From RYN-230 sp963829725 (lineage in GTDB: Bacteria > Actinomycetota > Actinomycetes > Streptosporangiales > Streptosporangiaceae), in the NCBI GenBank assembly GCA_963829725.1, contig CAWHJW010000009.1, forward strand, positions 186,001 through 250,000: a stretch of 64,000 nucleotides of DNA, in the 5' to 3' direction. A program made the position numbers and the translations under genes. Under the pieces are notes generated by a model. That model had not been told where the DNA came from. It made no database searches and saw nothing but the letters and a program-made list of their open reading frames with translations. Of this stretch, positions 43,769-52,477 are shown piece after piece (the stretch's first letter is position 1; each line of letters begins with the position of its first letter).

Positions 43769-43931
43769 GGGGGATGCCGGGCCGGGGTGGCGGATGATCC
43801 GTTTAGCGCGGGCCGGGCGCGGTAGCGCCTTAGCGGGCCACGGCCCGGCCAGCGCGCCGCAACCGCCGGGCGGCACGTAGTCTGATGGACCATGCGGACG
43901 GCGGGCCCGGCCGCGAGGGAGGTGAGGCTGC

Positions 43932-44921
43932 GTGCTGGCCGATGGTTTCGGGAGGGTGGCGACTGACCTCCGGATCTCGCTGACCGACCGGTGCAACCTG
44001 CGCTGTGCCTACTGCATGCCGCCGGAAGGGCTGGACTGGCTGCCCAGCCCGGCGCGGCTGACCGACGACGAGGTGGTCCGGCTGGCCCGGATCGGGGTGG
44101 AGCGGCTCGGCATCACCGAGATCCGCTACACCGGCGGGGAGCCCCTGCTGCGCCGCGGCCTGACCGGGATCGTCGCGCGCACCGCGGAGCTGCGGCCGCG
44201 GCCGGAGATCTCGGTGACCACCAACGGGATCGGGCTGGCCCGGCTGGCCGGGCCGCTGCGCGCGGCCGGGATGGACCGGGTCAACGTGTCGCTGGACACG
44301 CTGCGCCCGGAGACCTTCCGCGAACTGGCCCGGCGGGACCGGCTCGGCGACGTGCTGGACGGGATGGCGGCCGCGGCCGCGGCCGGGCTCCGCCCGGTCA
44401 AGGTGAACGCAGTGCTGATGCGGGGCCTGAACGAGGACGAGGCGCCCAGCCTGCTCCGCTACTGCCTGGACCGGGGTTACGAACTGCGCTTCATCGAGCA
44501 GATGCCGCTCGACGCCCAGCACGGCTGGCGGCGGGAGAACATGGTCACCGCCGACGAGATCCTCGACTCGCTGACCGCCCACGTCAAGCTGACCGCGGCC
44601 GACCCCGCGGAGCGCGGCTCGGCGCCGGCCGAGACGTTCCTGGTCAACGGCGGCCCGGCCCGGGTCGGCGTGATCGGCTCGGTCACCCGCCCGTTCTGCG
44701 GGACCTGTGACCGGGTCCGGCTCACCGCGGACGGCCAGATCCGCAACTGCCTGTTCGCCCGGGACGAGAGCAACCTGCGGGACCCGATGCGCGCCGGGGC
44801 CAGCGACGAGCAACTGGCCGGGCTGTGGCGCCGCGCCGTGGCGGCCAAGCTGCCCGGGCACGGCATCAACGACCCCGGGTTCCTGCAGCCGGCCCGGCCC
44901 ATGTCCGCGATCGGCGGCTGA
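43932..44921 (+). CDS. moaA: GTP 3',8-cyclase, molybdenum cofactor biosynthesis
   Basis: 329 residues from the GTG at 43932. The radical SAM cluster is Cys21, Cys25 and Cys28 (CNLRCAYCMPPEG). The second 4Fe-4S site is FCGTCDRVRLTADGQIRNC. GEPLLRRG and VSLDTLRPETF are typical, and the chain ends with the Gly-Gly pair needed for activity (AIGG). MoaA starts molybdopterin synthesis from GTP. Its UGA stop is followed in the same frame by the mobA coding sequence. Confidence 0.95.
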   Translation: MLADGFGRVATDLRISLTDRCNLRCAYCMPPEGLDWLPSPARLTDDEVVRLARIGVERLGITEIRYTGGEPLLRRGLTGIVARTAELRPRPEISVTTNGIGLARLAGPLRAAGMDRVNVSLDTLRPETFRELARRDRLGDVLDGMAAAAAAGLRPVKVNAVLMRGLNEDEAPSLLRYCLDRGYELRFIEQMPLDAQHGWRRENMVTADEILDSLTAHVKLTAADPAERGSAPAETFLVNGGPARVGVIGSVTRPFCGTCDRVRLTADGQIRNCLFARDESNLRDPMRAGASDEQLAGLWRRAVAAKLPGHGINDPGFLQPARPMSAIGG

Positions 44922-44924
44922 CCG

Positions 44925-45974
44925 CTGGCCCGGCCCGCCTGGCCCGGTGCTGACCGGCCCGGTGCTGACCGGCCCGGTGCTGACCGGCCCGCACCGGGCC
45001 GGTTCGACGCGGTCATCCTCGCGGGTGGCCGGTCGGCCCGGATGGGCGCGGACAAGCCCGCACTGGTCGTCGGCGGCGCCACCATGCTCGGCTCGGTCAT
45101 CGCGGCCGCCCGCGGGGCCGGGGCGGCCCAGGTCATCGTGGTCGGCCCGCCTCGCCCGGGACAGAGCCGCCCGGGACAGAGCCGCCCGGGACAGAGCCGC
45201 CCGGGACAGAGCCGCCCGGGCGAGAGCCGCCCGGGAGTGGGCATGACGGGCGGGGACGGCCCGCTGCGCCGGGTCCAGGAGGACCCGCCCGCCGCCGGGC
45301 CGGTGCCGGCGCTGCGCCGCGGCCTCGCTGAGGTCACCGCGCCGGTGGTCGTGCTGCTCGCGGCCGACTTGCCATTCCTCCAGGCCGCCCACCTCCAGGC
45401 CCTGCGGGGCGCGCTGGGCGGCGGCGCGGGGCCGCCGGCCGTCGCGGCCGCGGTGCTGCTGGATGACGCGGGCCGGCCGCAGTGGCTGGCCAGCTGCTGG
45501 GATGCCGCGGCGCTGCGCCGGATGGCTGGCAGCTACCGGGGTAGCTCCCTGCACGGGATGCTCGGGCCGGCCCGGCCGGCCGGGGTCCGGCTGGACCGGC
45601 CGGCCGGTGAGCCGCCGCCCTGGCTAGACTGCGACACCCCGGACGAGCTGAGCCGGGCCCGGGCCTGGATGCAACGGGAGGCACCGCGGGTGAACACGCT
45701 GGACGCCTGGACCGAGGCGGTGTGCCGGGACCTGGGCCTGGACCCGGCCACCGTGGACGTCACGGCCCTGCTGGACGTGGCCCGGGATGTGGCGCACGGG
45801 GTGACGCGGCCCGCCGCGCCGCTCACCACCTACCTGCTCGGGGTGGCTGTCGGCCGGGGGATCCCGGCACCGGAGGCGGCCGCCCGGATCACCGGGCTGG
45901 CCGCGGCCTGGGCCGGCGCGCACGGGCACGGCGCGCACGGGCACATTGATGAGGCTGATAAGTCGGCCAGCTGA
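44925..45974 (+). CDS. mobA: MobA-like molybdenum cofactor guanylyltransferase fused to DUF6457
   Basis: The GTP-binding loop FDAVILAGGRSARMGADKP begins at 45003, with LLAADLPFLQ as metal site. The C-terminal part from about 45690 (VNTLDAWTEAVCRDLGLDP... AAARITGLAAAWAG) is a DUF6457 domain. The odd point is the start: between the moaA UGA (44919-44921) and the ATG at 45042 there is no in-frame ATG, GTG or TTG, and 45042 would delete the LAGG loop. A CTG at 44925 is used here as a provisional start; read-through of UGA or another rare start is possible. Two 15-bp tandem arrays lie inside. An internal GTG at 45690 with GGGAGG could make DUF6457 alone. Confidence 0.75.
   Translation: MARPAWPGADRPGADRPGADRPAPGRFDAVILAGGRSARMGADKPALVVGGATMLGSVIAAARGAGAAQVIVVGPPRPGQSRPGQSRPGQSRPGQSRPGESRPGVGMTGGDGPLRRVQEDPPAAGPVPALRRGLAEVTAPVVVLLAADLPFLQAAHLQALRGALGGGAGPPAVAAAVLLDDAGRPQWLASCWDAAALRRMAGSYRGSSLHGMLGPARPAGVRLDRPAGEPPPWLDCDTPDELSRARAWMQREAPRVNTLDAWTEAVCRDLGLDPATVDVTALLDVARDVAHGVTRPAAPLTTYLLGVAVGRGIPAPEAAARITGLAAAWAGAHGHGAHGHIDEADKSAS
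44943..44987 (+). repeat. 15-bp tandem array, 3 units (GADRP repeat)
   Basis: CCCGGTGCTGACCGG three times in a row, then a diverged fourth. Each unit can fold as CCGGT-GCTG-ACCGG. In the mobA frame it encodes repeated GADRP. Confidence 0.85.
45155..45235 (+). repeat. 15-bp tandem array, 5 units (PGQSR repeat)
   Basis: CCCGGGACAGAGCCG is repeated four times exactly, then once with one change (GCGAGAG) and a partial sixth. It adds a PGQSR repeat inside the MobA domain after the VIVVGPP strand, in a surface-loop position. Confidence 0.9.
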
Positions 45975-46013
45975 TTGGCATTGGTGCCGATGGGACAGGC
46001 CTGCCTACCGGCC

Positions 46014-46118
46014 ATGTCCCTGCACCTCTACGGGGTGGACATCGCCCGGCTGGGGACCAGCGTGCGGCGGGTCTACGACCTGCCGGTCCGCGGCCCGGCG
46101 GCGCTCAGCACCCGCTGA
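46014..46118 (+). CDS. Possible 34-residue micro-ORF
   Basis: From ATG 46014 to TGA 46118, all codons after the start end in G or C, as in real genes here. It encodes MSLHLYGVDIARLG followed by a short Arg/Val-rich tail. It could be a real small protein or the relic of a longer gene. No clear ribosome site is seen, and I recognise no family. An in-frame ATG at 45990 adds eight residues with less typical codons. The rest of the 45975-46339 gap holds the padR promoter region. Confidence 0.35.
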   Translation: MSLHLYGVDIARLGTSVRRVYDLPVRGPAALSTR

Positions 46119-46239
46119 CCCGCCCGCTCACCCACGCCCCCAGGCCGCCGGCCGTGGCGTGGCCGGGGGACGGGCGGGTCGTCCGGGATCAGGAATGTCA
46201 GCACCGTCAGAGCCACGTCCGGCTTCCGGACTTGCTCTC

Positions 46240-46307
46240 CGATGCATACCGATATATCTTTGAGCTACCCAGTAAGGCAGAGAAGCTCCCCGGGAAGTCT
46301 CCCGGGG
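46240..46307 (+). promoter_or_regulatory. padR upstream region: AT-rich palindrome and leader hairpin
   Basis: ATGCATACCGATATATC lies in the only AT-rich part of this gap; GATATATC at 46251-46258 is a perfect palindrome and could be an autoregulatory PadR site. At 46288-46307, CCCCGGGA-AGTC-TCCCGGGG forms an 8-bp hairpin 32 bases before the padR start. Confidence 0.4.
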
Positions 46308-46339
46308 CCCTGCCTCAGACGACAAGGGAGTAGCTAAAG

Positions 46340-47020
46340 ATGCGACACAGTCATGGAGAAGCCTGGGAAGGGCCAGGCGACGAGGAAGAAGCATGGGGGC
46401 ACCGGCAGCACGGCGGGCCGCGTGGCCGGGGACGCGGGCGCGGCCCGGGCGGCCGTGGCGGGCCGGGCATGTCGCGGGGCGGTTCCGGGTTCGCGGACTT
46501 CGGCCCGTGGTTCGGCGGCACCCGGTTCCGCGGTCCGCGGGTCAAGCGCGGTGACGTCCGGGCGGCGGCGCTGGCGCTGCTGGCCGACGGGCCGCGCAAC
46601 GGTTACCAGATCATCCAGGAGATCGGCGAGCGGAGCGGGGGACTGTGGCGGCCCAGCCCGGGCTCGGTGTACCCGGCGCTGCAGCAACTGGAGGACGAGG
46701 GCCTGATCGTGGCGGCCACCGGAGAGGGCGGCCGCCGCGCCTATGAGCTCACCGACGAGGGGCGGGCCTACGTGGCCACGCACCCCGACGAACTGCAGGC
46801 GCCCTGGGACCTGGTGGCCAGGTCCGTCGGGGACGACGCCGTCGAGCTGCACCGGCTGTTCGGCACCGTCGCGATGGCGGCCGTGCAGGTGGTCCGGGTC
46901 GGTAACGCCGAGCAGGTGGCGCAGGCTCAGCAGATCCTCACCGACGCCCGCAGGAAGCTATACCAGATCCTGGCGGCCGAGGACGAGGAGCAGGCCGCGG
47001 ATGGCCCGGCCGCCGGCTAG
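46340..47020 (+). CDS. PadR-family transcriptional regulator
   Basis: 226 residues; AAGGGAG lies upstream of the ATG. Residues about 20-60 form an Arg/Gly-rich low-complexity region (GPRGRGRGRGPGGRGG). The winged helix follows: RGDVRAAALALLADGPRNGY, QEIGERSGGLWRPSPGSVYPALQQLEDEGL and YELTDEGRAYV. PadR proteins repress drug-export or stress genes until a ligand binds. It directly precedes the DrrAB-like exporter on the same strand, so it probably controls it. Confidence 0.92.
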   Translation: MRHSHGEAWEGPGDEEEAWGHRQHGGPRGRGRGRGPGGRGGPGMSRGGSGFADFGPWFGGTRFRGPRVKRGDVRAAALALLADGPRNGYQIIQEIGERSGGLWRPSPGSVYPALQQLEDEGLIVAATGEGGRRAYELTDEGRAYVATHPDELQAPWDLVARSVGDDAVELHRLFGTVAMAAVQVVRVGNAEQVAQAQQILTDARRKLYQILAAEDEEQAADGPAAG

Positions 47021-47128
47021 GCCGGCCGGGCTGAGACGGGCAACGGCGCAAACCGGGCCGGGGCTGGCCGCGACGCTCCTGACGGGGATCGCGGCTAGGC
47101 TCGGTCCCGACGCAGTGGGAGGCGCAGA

Positions 47129-48193
47129 TTGACGGCACAGACTCCGCCGGGCGCGGACAGGATGGCTGGCGCGGGACCGGCGCTGGCCGAGGCGCCCGGC
47201 CCGGCCCGGGCACGGCCCCCGGCCGTGCAGGTCACCGGGCTGGTCAAGAAGTACGGGGACATCGAGGCGGTGCGCGGCATCGACTTCGAGGTAGCCCGGG
47301 GTGAGACGTTCGGCTTCCTGGGCCCGAACGGGGCGGGCAAGTCCACCACCATCAAGATCCTCTGCACCCTGGCCCGGCCCACCGCGGGCTGGGCCCGGGT
47401 GGCCGGGCACGACGTGGTCACCGAGCGCGACGCGGTCCGGCGCAACATCGGGCTGGTCTTCCAGGACACCACGCTGGACAACTACCTGACCGGCGCGCAG
47501 AATCTGCGCTTCCACGCGGAGCTGTACGCGGTCCCCAGCGCGGCGGTGGAACCGCGGATGCACCAGGTGCTCGACATGGTCGGGCTGTGGGACCGCCGGG
47601 ACAGCCTGGTCAGCACCTACTCGGGCGGGATGCAGCGGCGGCTGGAGATCGCCCGCGGGCTGCTGCACGCCCCGCACGTGCTGTTCCTCGACGAGCCAAC
47701 CGTCGGCCTGGACCCGCAGACCCGCTCGTCGATCTGGCAGTACATCAACCAGCTGAAGAGGCGTGAGGACATCACGATCTTCCTCACCACGCACTACATG
47801 GACGAGGCCGAGCACTGTGACCGGATCGCGATCATCGACCACGGCAAGATCGTGGCCATCGACACGCCGGAGGAACTCAAGGCCAGTGTGGGCAAGGACC
47901 GGGTCCAGATCCAGACCTCCGACGACGCGGCCGCGATCAGGGAGCTGGCGGACCTGTTCGGTATCGGGGCCGCCGTCCATGAGGGCGCCGTCACCTTCGC
48001 GGTCGAGTCGGGGGAGCAGTTCGTCCCGCAGCTCTTCGCCCGGCTGAGCGTGCCGATCCGGTCGGTCAGCGTGTCCCGGCCGTCGCTCGACGACGTGTTC
48101 ATGTCCTACACCGGCACCACCATCCGGGACGCCGAGGCATCAGGTACCGATCAGATGCGCGCCATGGCGGCACGCATGCGCGGGAGGCGATGA
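47129..48193 (+). CDS. ABC exporter ATPase, DrrA family
   Basis: 354 residues from the TTG at 47129, six bases after GGGAGG. Walker A is GPNGAGKSTT, the Q-loop VFQDTTLDNYLTG, signature YSGGMQRRLEIARGLL, Walker B LFLDEPTVGLDPQTR and the H-loop TTHYMDEAEHCDRIAIIDHG. The C-terminal DrrA-type tail (RPSLDDVFMSYTG) is present. It powers the ABC-2 permease that overlaps it by four bases. Such pairs export hydrophobic drugs or lipids. Confidence 0.94.
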   Translation: MTAQTPPGADRMAGAGPALAEAPGPARARPPAVQVTGLVKKYGDIEAVRGIDFEVARGETFGFLGPNGAGKSTTIKILCTLARPTAGWARVAGHDVVTERDAVRRNIGLVFQDTTLDNYLTGAQNLRFHAELYAVPSAAVEPRMHQVLDMVGLWDRRDSLVSTYSGGMQRRLEIARGLLHAPHVLFLDEPTVGLDPQTRSSIWQYINQLKRREDITIFLTTHYMDEAEHCDRIAIIDHGKIVAIDTPEELKASVGKDRVQIQTSDDAAAIRELADLFGIGAAVHEGAVTFAVESGEQFVPQLFARLSVPIRSVSVSRPSLDDVFMSYTGTTIRDAEASGTDQMRAMAARMRGRR

Positions 48194-49092
48194 GCATGGC
48201 CACCCAGACCGCCCCGGCCGCCGCCCCGCAGGACGTGCTGGCCAGCCAGATCAGGGTGGCGGTGCCCGAGCGGAGCCTGCGCTCGGACCTGCGGGCCGTG
48301 AGCATCGTGTGGCGCCGGGAGATGATCAGGTTCCGCCGGGACCGGCTCCGCGCCGTGACCTCGCTGATCCAGCCGCTGCTGTTCCTGCTCGTCCTCGGCA
48401 CCGGGCTGTCCTCGCTGGCCGGGCGGAGCCTGCCATCCGGGGTGAACTTCAAGACGTTCATCTTCCCGGGCGTGCTGGCCATGTCGGTGCTGTTCACCGC
48501 CGTGTTCTCGGCCGCGTCGATCGTCTGGGACCGGGAGTTCGGTTTCCTGCGCGAGATGCTGGTCGCGCCGGTCAGCCGGGCCGCGATCGTGGTCGGCAAG
48601 ACGCTGGGCGGCGCCACCATCGCCACCTTCCAGGGCATCGTCATGCTCGCCCTGGCCGGGCTGGCCGGCGTGCCGTACAACCCGGTCCTGTTCCTCATCC
48701 TGATCGGCGAGCTGCTGCTGCTGTCGTTCACCATCACCGCGTTCGGGGTGATGATGGCGGCCCGGATCACCCAGTTCCAGGCGTTCATGGCGCTGACCCA
48801 GATGCTGGTCATGCCGCTGTTCTTCCTGTCCGGCGCGCTGTACCCGCTGAGCGGGCTGCCCGGCTGGCTGAGCGTGCTGACCCGGATCGACCCGCTCACC
48901 TACGTGGTCGGCCCCATGCGGCACGCGGTGTTCTCGCACCTGAGCCTGGGCCCGCTGTTCGCCTCGCGGCTGTCGCCCAGCATCACCTGGCTGGGCTGGC
49001 CGGTGCCGGTCTGGCTGTCGCTGGCCCTCGTCGCGGTCATGGGCCTGGCCATGCTGGGCGTGGCCATCGCCGAGTTCAGCAAGTCCGAGTAG
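48190..49092 (+). CDS. ABC-2 exporter permease, DrrB family
   Basis: 300 residues with about six membrane helices. IVWRREMIRFRRDRLRAVTSLIQPLLFLLV at the N-terminus (shown in parts), the FPGVLAMSVLFTAVFSA helix, the EFGFLREMLVAPVSR loop and PLFFLSGALYPLSGLPGWL are typical of DrrB/NodJ-like ABC-2 permeases. It overlaps the ATPase gene by four bases. Together with the PadR regulator it forms a likely inducible export operon. Confidence 0.93.
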   Translation: MSMATQTAPAAAPQDVLASQIRVAVPERSLRSDLRAVSIVWRREMIRFRRDRLRAVTSLIQPLLFLLVLGTGLSSLAGRSLPSGVNFKTFIFPGVLAMSVLFTAVFSAASIVWDREFGFLREMLVAPVSRAAIVVGKTLGGATIATFQGIVMLALAGLAGVPYNPVLFLILIGELLLLSFTITAFGVMMAARITQFQAFMALTQMLVMPLFFLSGALYPLSGLPGWLSVLTRIDPLTYVVGPMRHAVFSHLSLGPLFASRLSPSITWLGWPVPVWLSLALVAVMGLAMLGVAIAEFSKSE

Positions 49093-49138
49093 CCGCGCAG
49101 GCCCGGCTCCCGCCCCCCGGGGACCAGGCCCGCGCGCG

Positions 49139-49912
49139 TCAGGCGTCGCGCAACCGCAGCATCAGGCCGCCGGCCAGCAGCGCCGCCGCCGCCCACGCGG
49201 CCAGCACGCCGAGCCCGGCCCACGGGCTGATCGGCAGGCCGCGCAGGCCGGTGGTGGCCTGGATGGCCAGCCCGGCCGGCATCGGCCCGATCTGCTCCAT
49301 GTGCCGGTACCACTGCGGGCCGAGCACCTGGGCCACCACCGGGAACAGGTAGAGCAGGCCGAGGACCAGGCCGATGGCCGCGGCCGCGTCCCGGACGATC
49401 GCGGCCACGCCCAGGCTGAGCAGGGCGATCAGCGCCAGGTACAGCACCGACCCGGCCGCCGCCCGCGCCACCGGCCCGCCGGCCAGCGACAGCGGCGGGA
49501 AGCCGCGGGCCGCGGTGAAGCCGTGGCCCGGCAGGATGAGCCGCCCGGCCAGCACCGACCCGAGCACGGCCAGGCTCCCGGCGGCCAGCACCGGACCGGT
49601 GACCACGGCCGCCTTGGCGGCCAGCACGGTGATCCGCTGCGGCCGGGCCGCGAAGGTGACCCGGATCATCCCGGTGCCGTACTCGCCGCTGAGCGCCAGC
49701 ACGGCCAGGACGGCCACGGCGGCCTGGCCGAGCTGGACCCCGGTCAGGCTGATCCGGGCGGTGTCCACCGGGCAGGCCAGGCCGGCCGGGCAGCGGGTCA
49801 CGGCCACGGTGAGCGCGCTGAGCGCCACGGTCACGGCGACGGTAGCCAGCAGCAGCCCGGCCGGCCCGGGCACGGTCCGCAGCTTGGTCCACTCCGCGTG
49901 CAGCGCGGTCAT
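49139..49912 (-). CDS. ABC-2 type permease, module 1 (short)
   Basis: 257 residues opening MTALHAEWTKLRTVPGP, the common start of actinobacterial ABC-2 permeases. About six helices are visible, including ALLSLGVAAIVRDAAAAIGLVLGLLYLF and a final GLGVLAAWAAAALLAGGLML. SGEYGTGMIRVTFAARPQR is the conserved cytoplasmic loop. It is the third gene of a minus-strand operon (ATPase, lectin-domain permease, this). It is a close paralogue of 54424-55203. Confidence 0.9.
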   Translation of the reverse strand: MTALHAEWTKLRTVPGPAGLLLATVAVTVALSALTVAVTRCPAGLACPVDTARISLTGVQLGQAAVAVLAVLALSGEYGTGMIRVTFAARPQRITVLAAKAAVVTGPVLAAGSLAVLGSVLAGRLILPGHGFTAARGFPPLSLAGGPVARAAAGSVLYLALIALLSLGVAAIVRDAAAAIGLVLGLLYLFPVVAQVLGPQWYRHMEQIGPMPAGLAIQATTGLRGLPISPWAGLGVLAAWAAAALLAGGLMLRLRDA

Positions 49913-51489
49913 GCGTCCCGCCGCCGGAGCACCGCCGCGGCCAGGCCCAGGGCCAGCGCGGTCCAGCCGCACAGCACGGCGAAACCCGCCCAGGGGGACA
50001 GCGGGAAGTACCCGCTCGCTGGCGTGTACAGCGCCGTGACCTGCGAGTACTGCGGCAGGCTCTGCTGGATGGCGAAGGCGGCGGCCGGGGTGACCCGCAG
50101 CAGCCAGTCGGCCGCCCCCGCGGGCAGCACCGACGCGACCCCCAGGATGTACGGCAGCACGATGGCCACGATGACCACGGTGACCGTGGCCGCGCTGCGG
50201 CGCAGGATGGTGCCGAGGGCCAGGGCCAGCACGGCCGACGTGGCCAGCAGCGCGGCGGTGCCGGCGACCACGCGCAGCTCGGTCAGCCAGGTCACCTGGA
50301 ACAGGTAGATGCCCTCGGACCGGGCCAGATGGTTGCCGGCCGCCACGGCGATGACGGCGGCGGCCAGCCCGGCGGCGAAGCTGACCGCGCCGATCACCAG
50401 CGCCTTGGCGGCCAGCACCCGGCCCCGCCGCGGGCTGGCGGCCAGCGTGGTGCGGATCAGGCCGCGGCGGTACTCGGCGGTGATGAACAGGGCGGCCACC
50501 ACGCCCACCGCGATCAGCGCGGCGAACGCGCCGGCCAGGTGCTGCTCGATGGTCCCGGTGGGGCCGCCCGTACCGCCCCCGGGGGCGTTCACGACCGGGG
50601 CGATGTCGCCGGACCCGGTGACGGTGAACGTCCCGCCGGCCTGGTGGAACCCGCCGGCGATGGCCAGGTTCCGCGGGTTGATGGCCTGCCCGGCCCAGGC
50701 CCGGCCGCCCGCGCCGCCCGCGCCGCCCGCCAGCCGGACGTCATCCAGGGCGGCGGTGGCCTGGCTGGGGCTGTCTTGCGCGGACTGCCCGCCGAAGGAC
50801 TGGGACGTGATCGTGTGCGCGGGCGAGGCCACGAACAGCCCAGCCTGCACCGTCGCGGGCAGCCCGGCCAGATGGGCCGTGCCGACCCGGGTCCAGTGCG
50901 TGCCGTCGGCCGAGTCATAGCCGGTGATCGTGTCGCCCGCCCGGGTCAGCCGCAGCCACTGGGGGGCCGCCTGCGACGGCAGGCCGCCCCGTCCCGCCAG
51001 GTCCTGGGTGTAGCCGTACTGCATCCGCACGCCATGGCCGCCCGTGGCCATCATGGCCGCGTAGGCCGATCCGGGCCGGGTGCTCTGCTTGATGATGATC
51101 CCGGTCTTGGACCAGGGCTGCAGGCCCTGGCCGGGCAGGGCGGAACCCGGGCCGGGCGAGCCGCCGGGCCCGGCCGCCCCCGGCCCGCCGCCACCGCCCC
51201 CGTACCGCCCGGTGAACGAGGTCACCCGCCCGGTGATGCTGCCGTTGCCAGCCAGCGGCTGGTGCACGAAGTAGAAACTGTCCTGCACCGCCTCGCCGCC
51301 CGGCCCGGTGGGCAGCGGGACGATGCAGGCCGCGCCCGTATGCACCGGGGTGCCCGGGCCGTTACTGCAGGCGATGTCGGCGCTGCCCGCGGCGAACAGC
51401 CCGAGCAGGTCCATCACCACCGCCGCCACGAAGATGCCGGTGACCCAGCCGCGGACGGTGCGGAACTTGGTCCACTCGGCGTGCAGCAC
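49909..51489 (-). CDS. ABC-2 type permease with lectin-like extracellular domain, module 1
   Basis: 526 residues from the GTG at 51489 (VLHAEWTKFRTVRG). After the first helix comes an exported insert of about 270 residues. It resembles a DUF1349/concanavalin-like beta-sandwich (DSFYFVHQPLAGNGSITGRV, GIIIKQSTRPGSAYAAMM, WLRLTRAGDTITGYDSADGT, LPATVQAGLFVASP). Then five helices follow, with TAEYRRGLIRTTLAASPRRG. The paralogue at 55200-56771 starts with an ATG coupled to the ATPase stop; here the equivalent ATG at 51548 is one base out of frame, so a frameshift has probably shortened the N-terminus. Confidence 0.85.
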   Translation of the reverse strand: MLHAEWTKFRTVRGWVTGIFVAAVVMDLLGLFAAGSADIACSNGPGTPVHTGAACIVPLPTGPGGEAVQDSFYFVHQPLAGNGSITGRVTSFTGRYGGGGGGPGAAGPGGSPGPGSALPGQGLQPWSKTGIIIKQSTRPGSAYAAMMATGGHGVRMQYGYTQDLAGRGGLPSQAAPQWLRLTRAGDTITGYDSADGTHWTRVGTAHLAGLPATVQAGLFVASPAHTITSQSFGGQSAQDSPSQATAALDDVRLAGGAGGAGGRAWAGQAINPRNLAIAGGFHQAGGTFTVTGSGDIAPVVNAPGGGTGGPTGTIEQHLAGAFAALIAVGVVAALFITAEYRRGLIRTTLAASPRRGRVLAAKALVIGAVSFAAGLAAAVIAVAAGNHLARSEGIYLFQVTWLTELRVVAGTAALLATSAVLALALGTILRRSAATVTVVIVAIVLPYILGVASVLPAGAADWLLRVTPAAAFAIQQSLPQYSQVTALYTPASGYFPLSPWAGFAVLCGWTALALGLAAAVLRRRDA

Positions 51490-51544
51490 CCGCCCGAACC
51501 CGGCCGGCCTGGTGCCGGGGCGCGCCGGGGTGCGGCGGTGGCGG

Positions 51545-52477
51545 TCATCGCGCGGTCTGCGGGGCAGGCTGGGCGCGGTAGTCGGCCGCGTCCCGGGTGA
51601 GCTCCAGATAGGCCTGCTCCAGGCTGGCCCGGTGCGCGGCCACCTCGGAAAACGGCACGCCGGCGTCGCTGAGCACCGTCACCACCCGCGCCGCGGCCAG
51701 GCCCGAGACGTTCAGCGTGCCCGGCTCCGCGCCGGTGACGGCGGCCCCCGCGGCCTGCAACGCCGTCATCGCCGCCGCCGCCGCGCCGGTGCGCAGGGTG
51801 ACCCGGTCCCCCGAGGCCGCGGCCAGCAGGTCACGGATGGGGGTGTCCGCGATGACCCGGCCCCGGCCGACGATGACCAGGTGGTCCGCGGTGTCCTCCA
51901 GTTCGCTCATCAGGTGGCTGGAGATGAGCACGGCCCGGCCCTGGGCGGCGAGGGCCCGCAGGTAGCCGCGCATCCACACGATGCCCTCCGGGTCCATGCC
52001 GTTGAACGGCTCGTCGAACATCAGTACCGGCGGGTCGCCGAGCATGGCCGCGGCGATGCCCAGCCGCTGCCGCATGCCGAGCGAGAACCCGCCCGCGCGC
52101 CGCCGGGCCACCGTGGCCAGCCCGGCCTGGCGGAGGACCTCGTCCACCCGGGCGGCGCCCAGGCCCTGGGAGTGGGCCAGCCACAGCAGGTGGGCCCGGG
52201 CGCGGCGGCTGGGCTGCAGGGCGGAGGCGTCGAGCAGGGAGCCGGCCCGGGTCAGCGGCCGGTCCCACTGCGCGTAAGGACGCCCGCCGACCAGGGCGCG
52301 GCCCGCGTCGGGCGCGTCGAGGCCGAGGATGACCCGCATGGTGGTGGACTTGCCGGCGCCGTTCGGCCCGACGAACCCGGTGAGGCGGCCGGGGCAGACG
52401 GTGAACGTCATCCCGTCCAGCGCCACCGTGGACCCGAACCGCTTCCGCAGGCCGTCTACTTCGATGGTTGCTTCCAT
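51545..52477 (-). CDS. ABC transporter ATPase, module 1
   Basis: 310 residues. Walker A is GPNGAGKSTTMRV, with LGMRQRLGIAAAMLGDP as signature (SLGMRQ in place of LSGGQ, as in BcrA-like ATPases), Walker B VLMFDEPFNGMDPEG and the SSHLMSELEDTADHL H-loop. This is the BcrA/NatA-type ATPase that usually serves peptide-antibiotic exporters or resistance systems. It is divergent from the kinase gene at 52565, across an 87-base promoter gap. Confidence 0.93.
   Translation of the reverse strand: MEATIEVDGLRKRFGSTVALDGMTFTVCPGRLTGFVGPNGAGKSTTMRVILGLDAPDAGRALVGGRPYAQWDRPLTRAGSLLDASALQPSRRARAHLLWLAHSQGLGAARVDEVLRQAGLATVARRRAGGFSLGMRQRLGIAAAMLGDPPVLMFDEPFNGMDPEGIVWMRGYLRALAAQGRAVLISSHLMSELEDTADHLVIVGRGRVIADTPIRDLLAAASGDRVTLRTGAAAAAMTALQAAGAAVTGAEPGTLNVSGLAAARVVTVLSDAGVPFSEVAAHRASLEQAYLELTRDAADYRAQPAPQTAR

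Noticed and set aside
45135..45240. CRISPR array in the repeated region of mobA
   Set aside because: Units are 15 bp, contiguous and without spacers; it is a coding tandem repeat.
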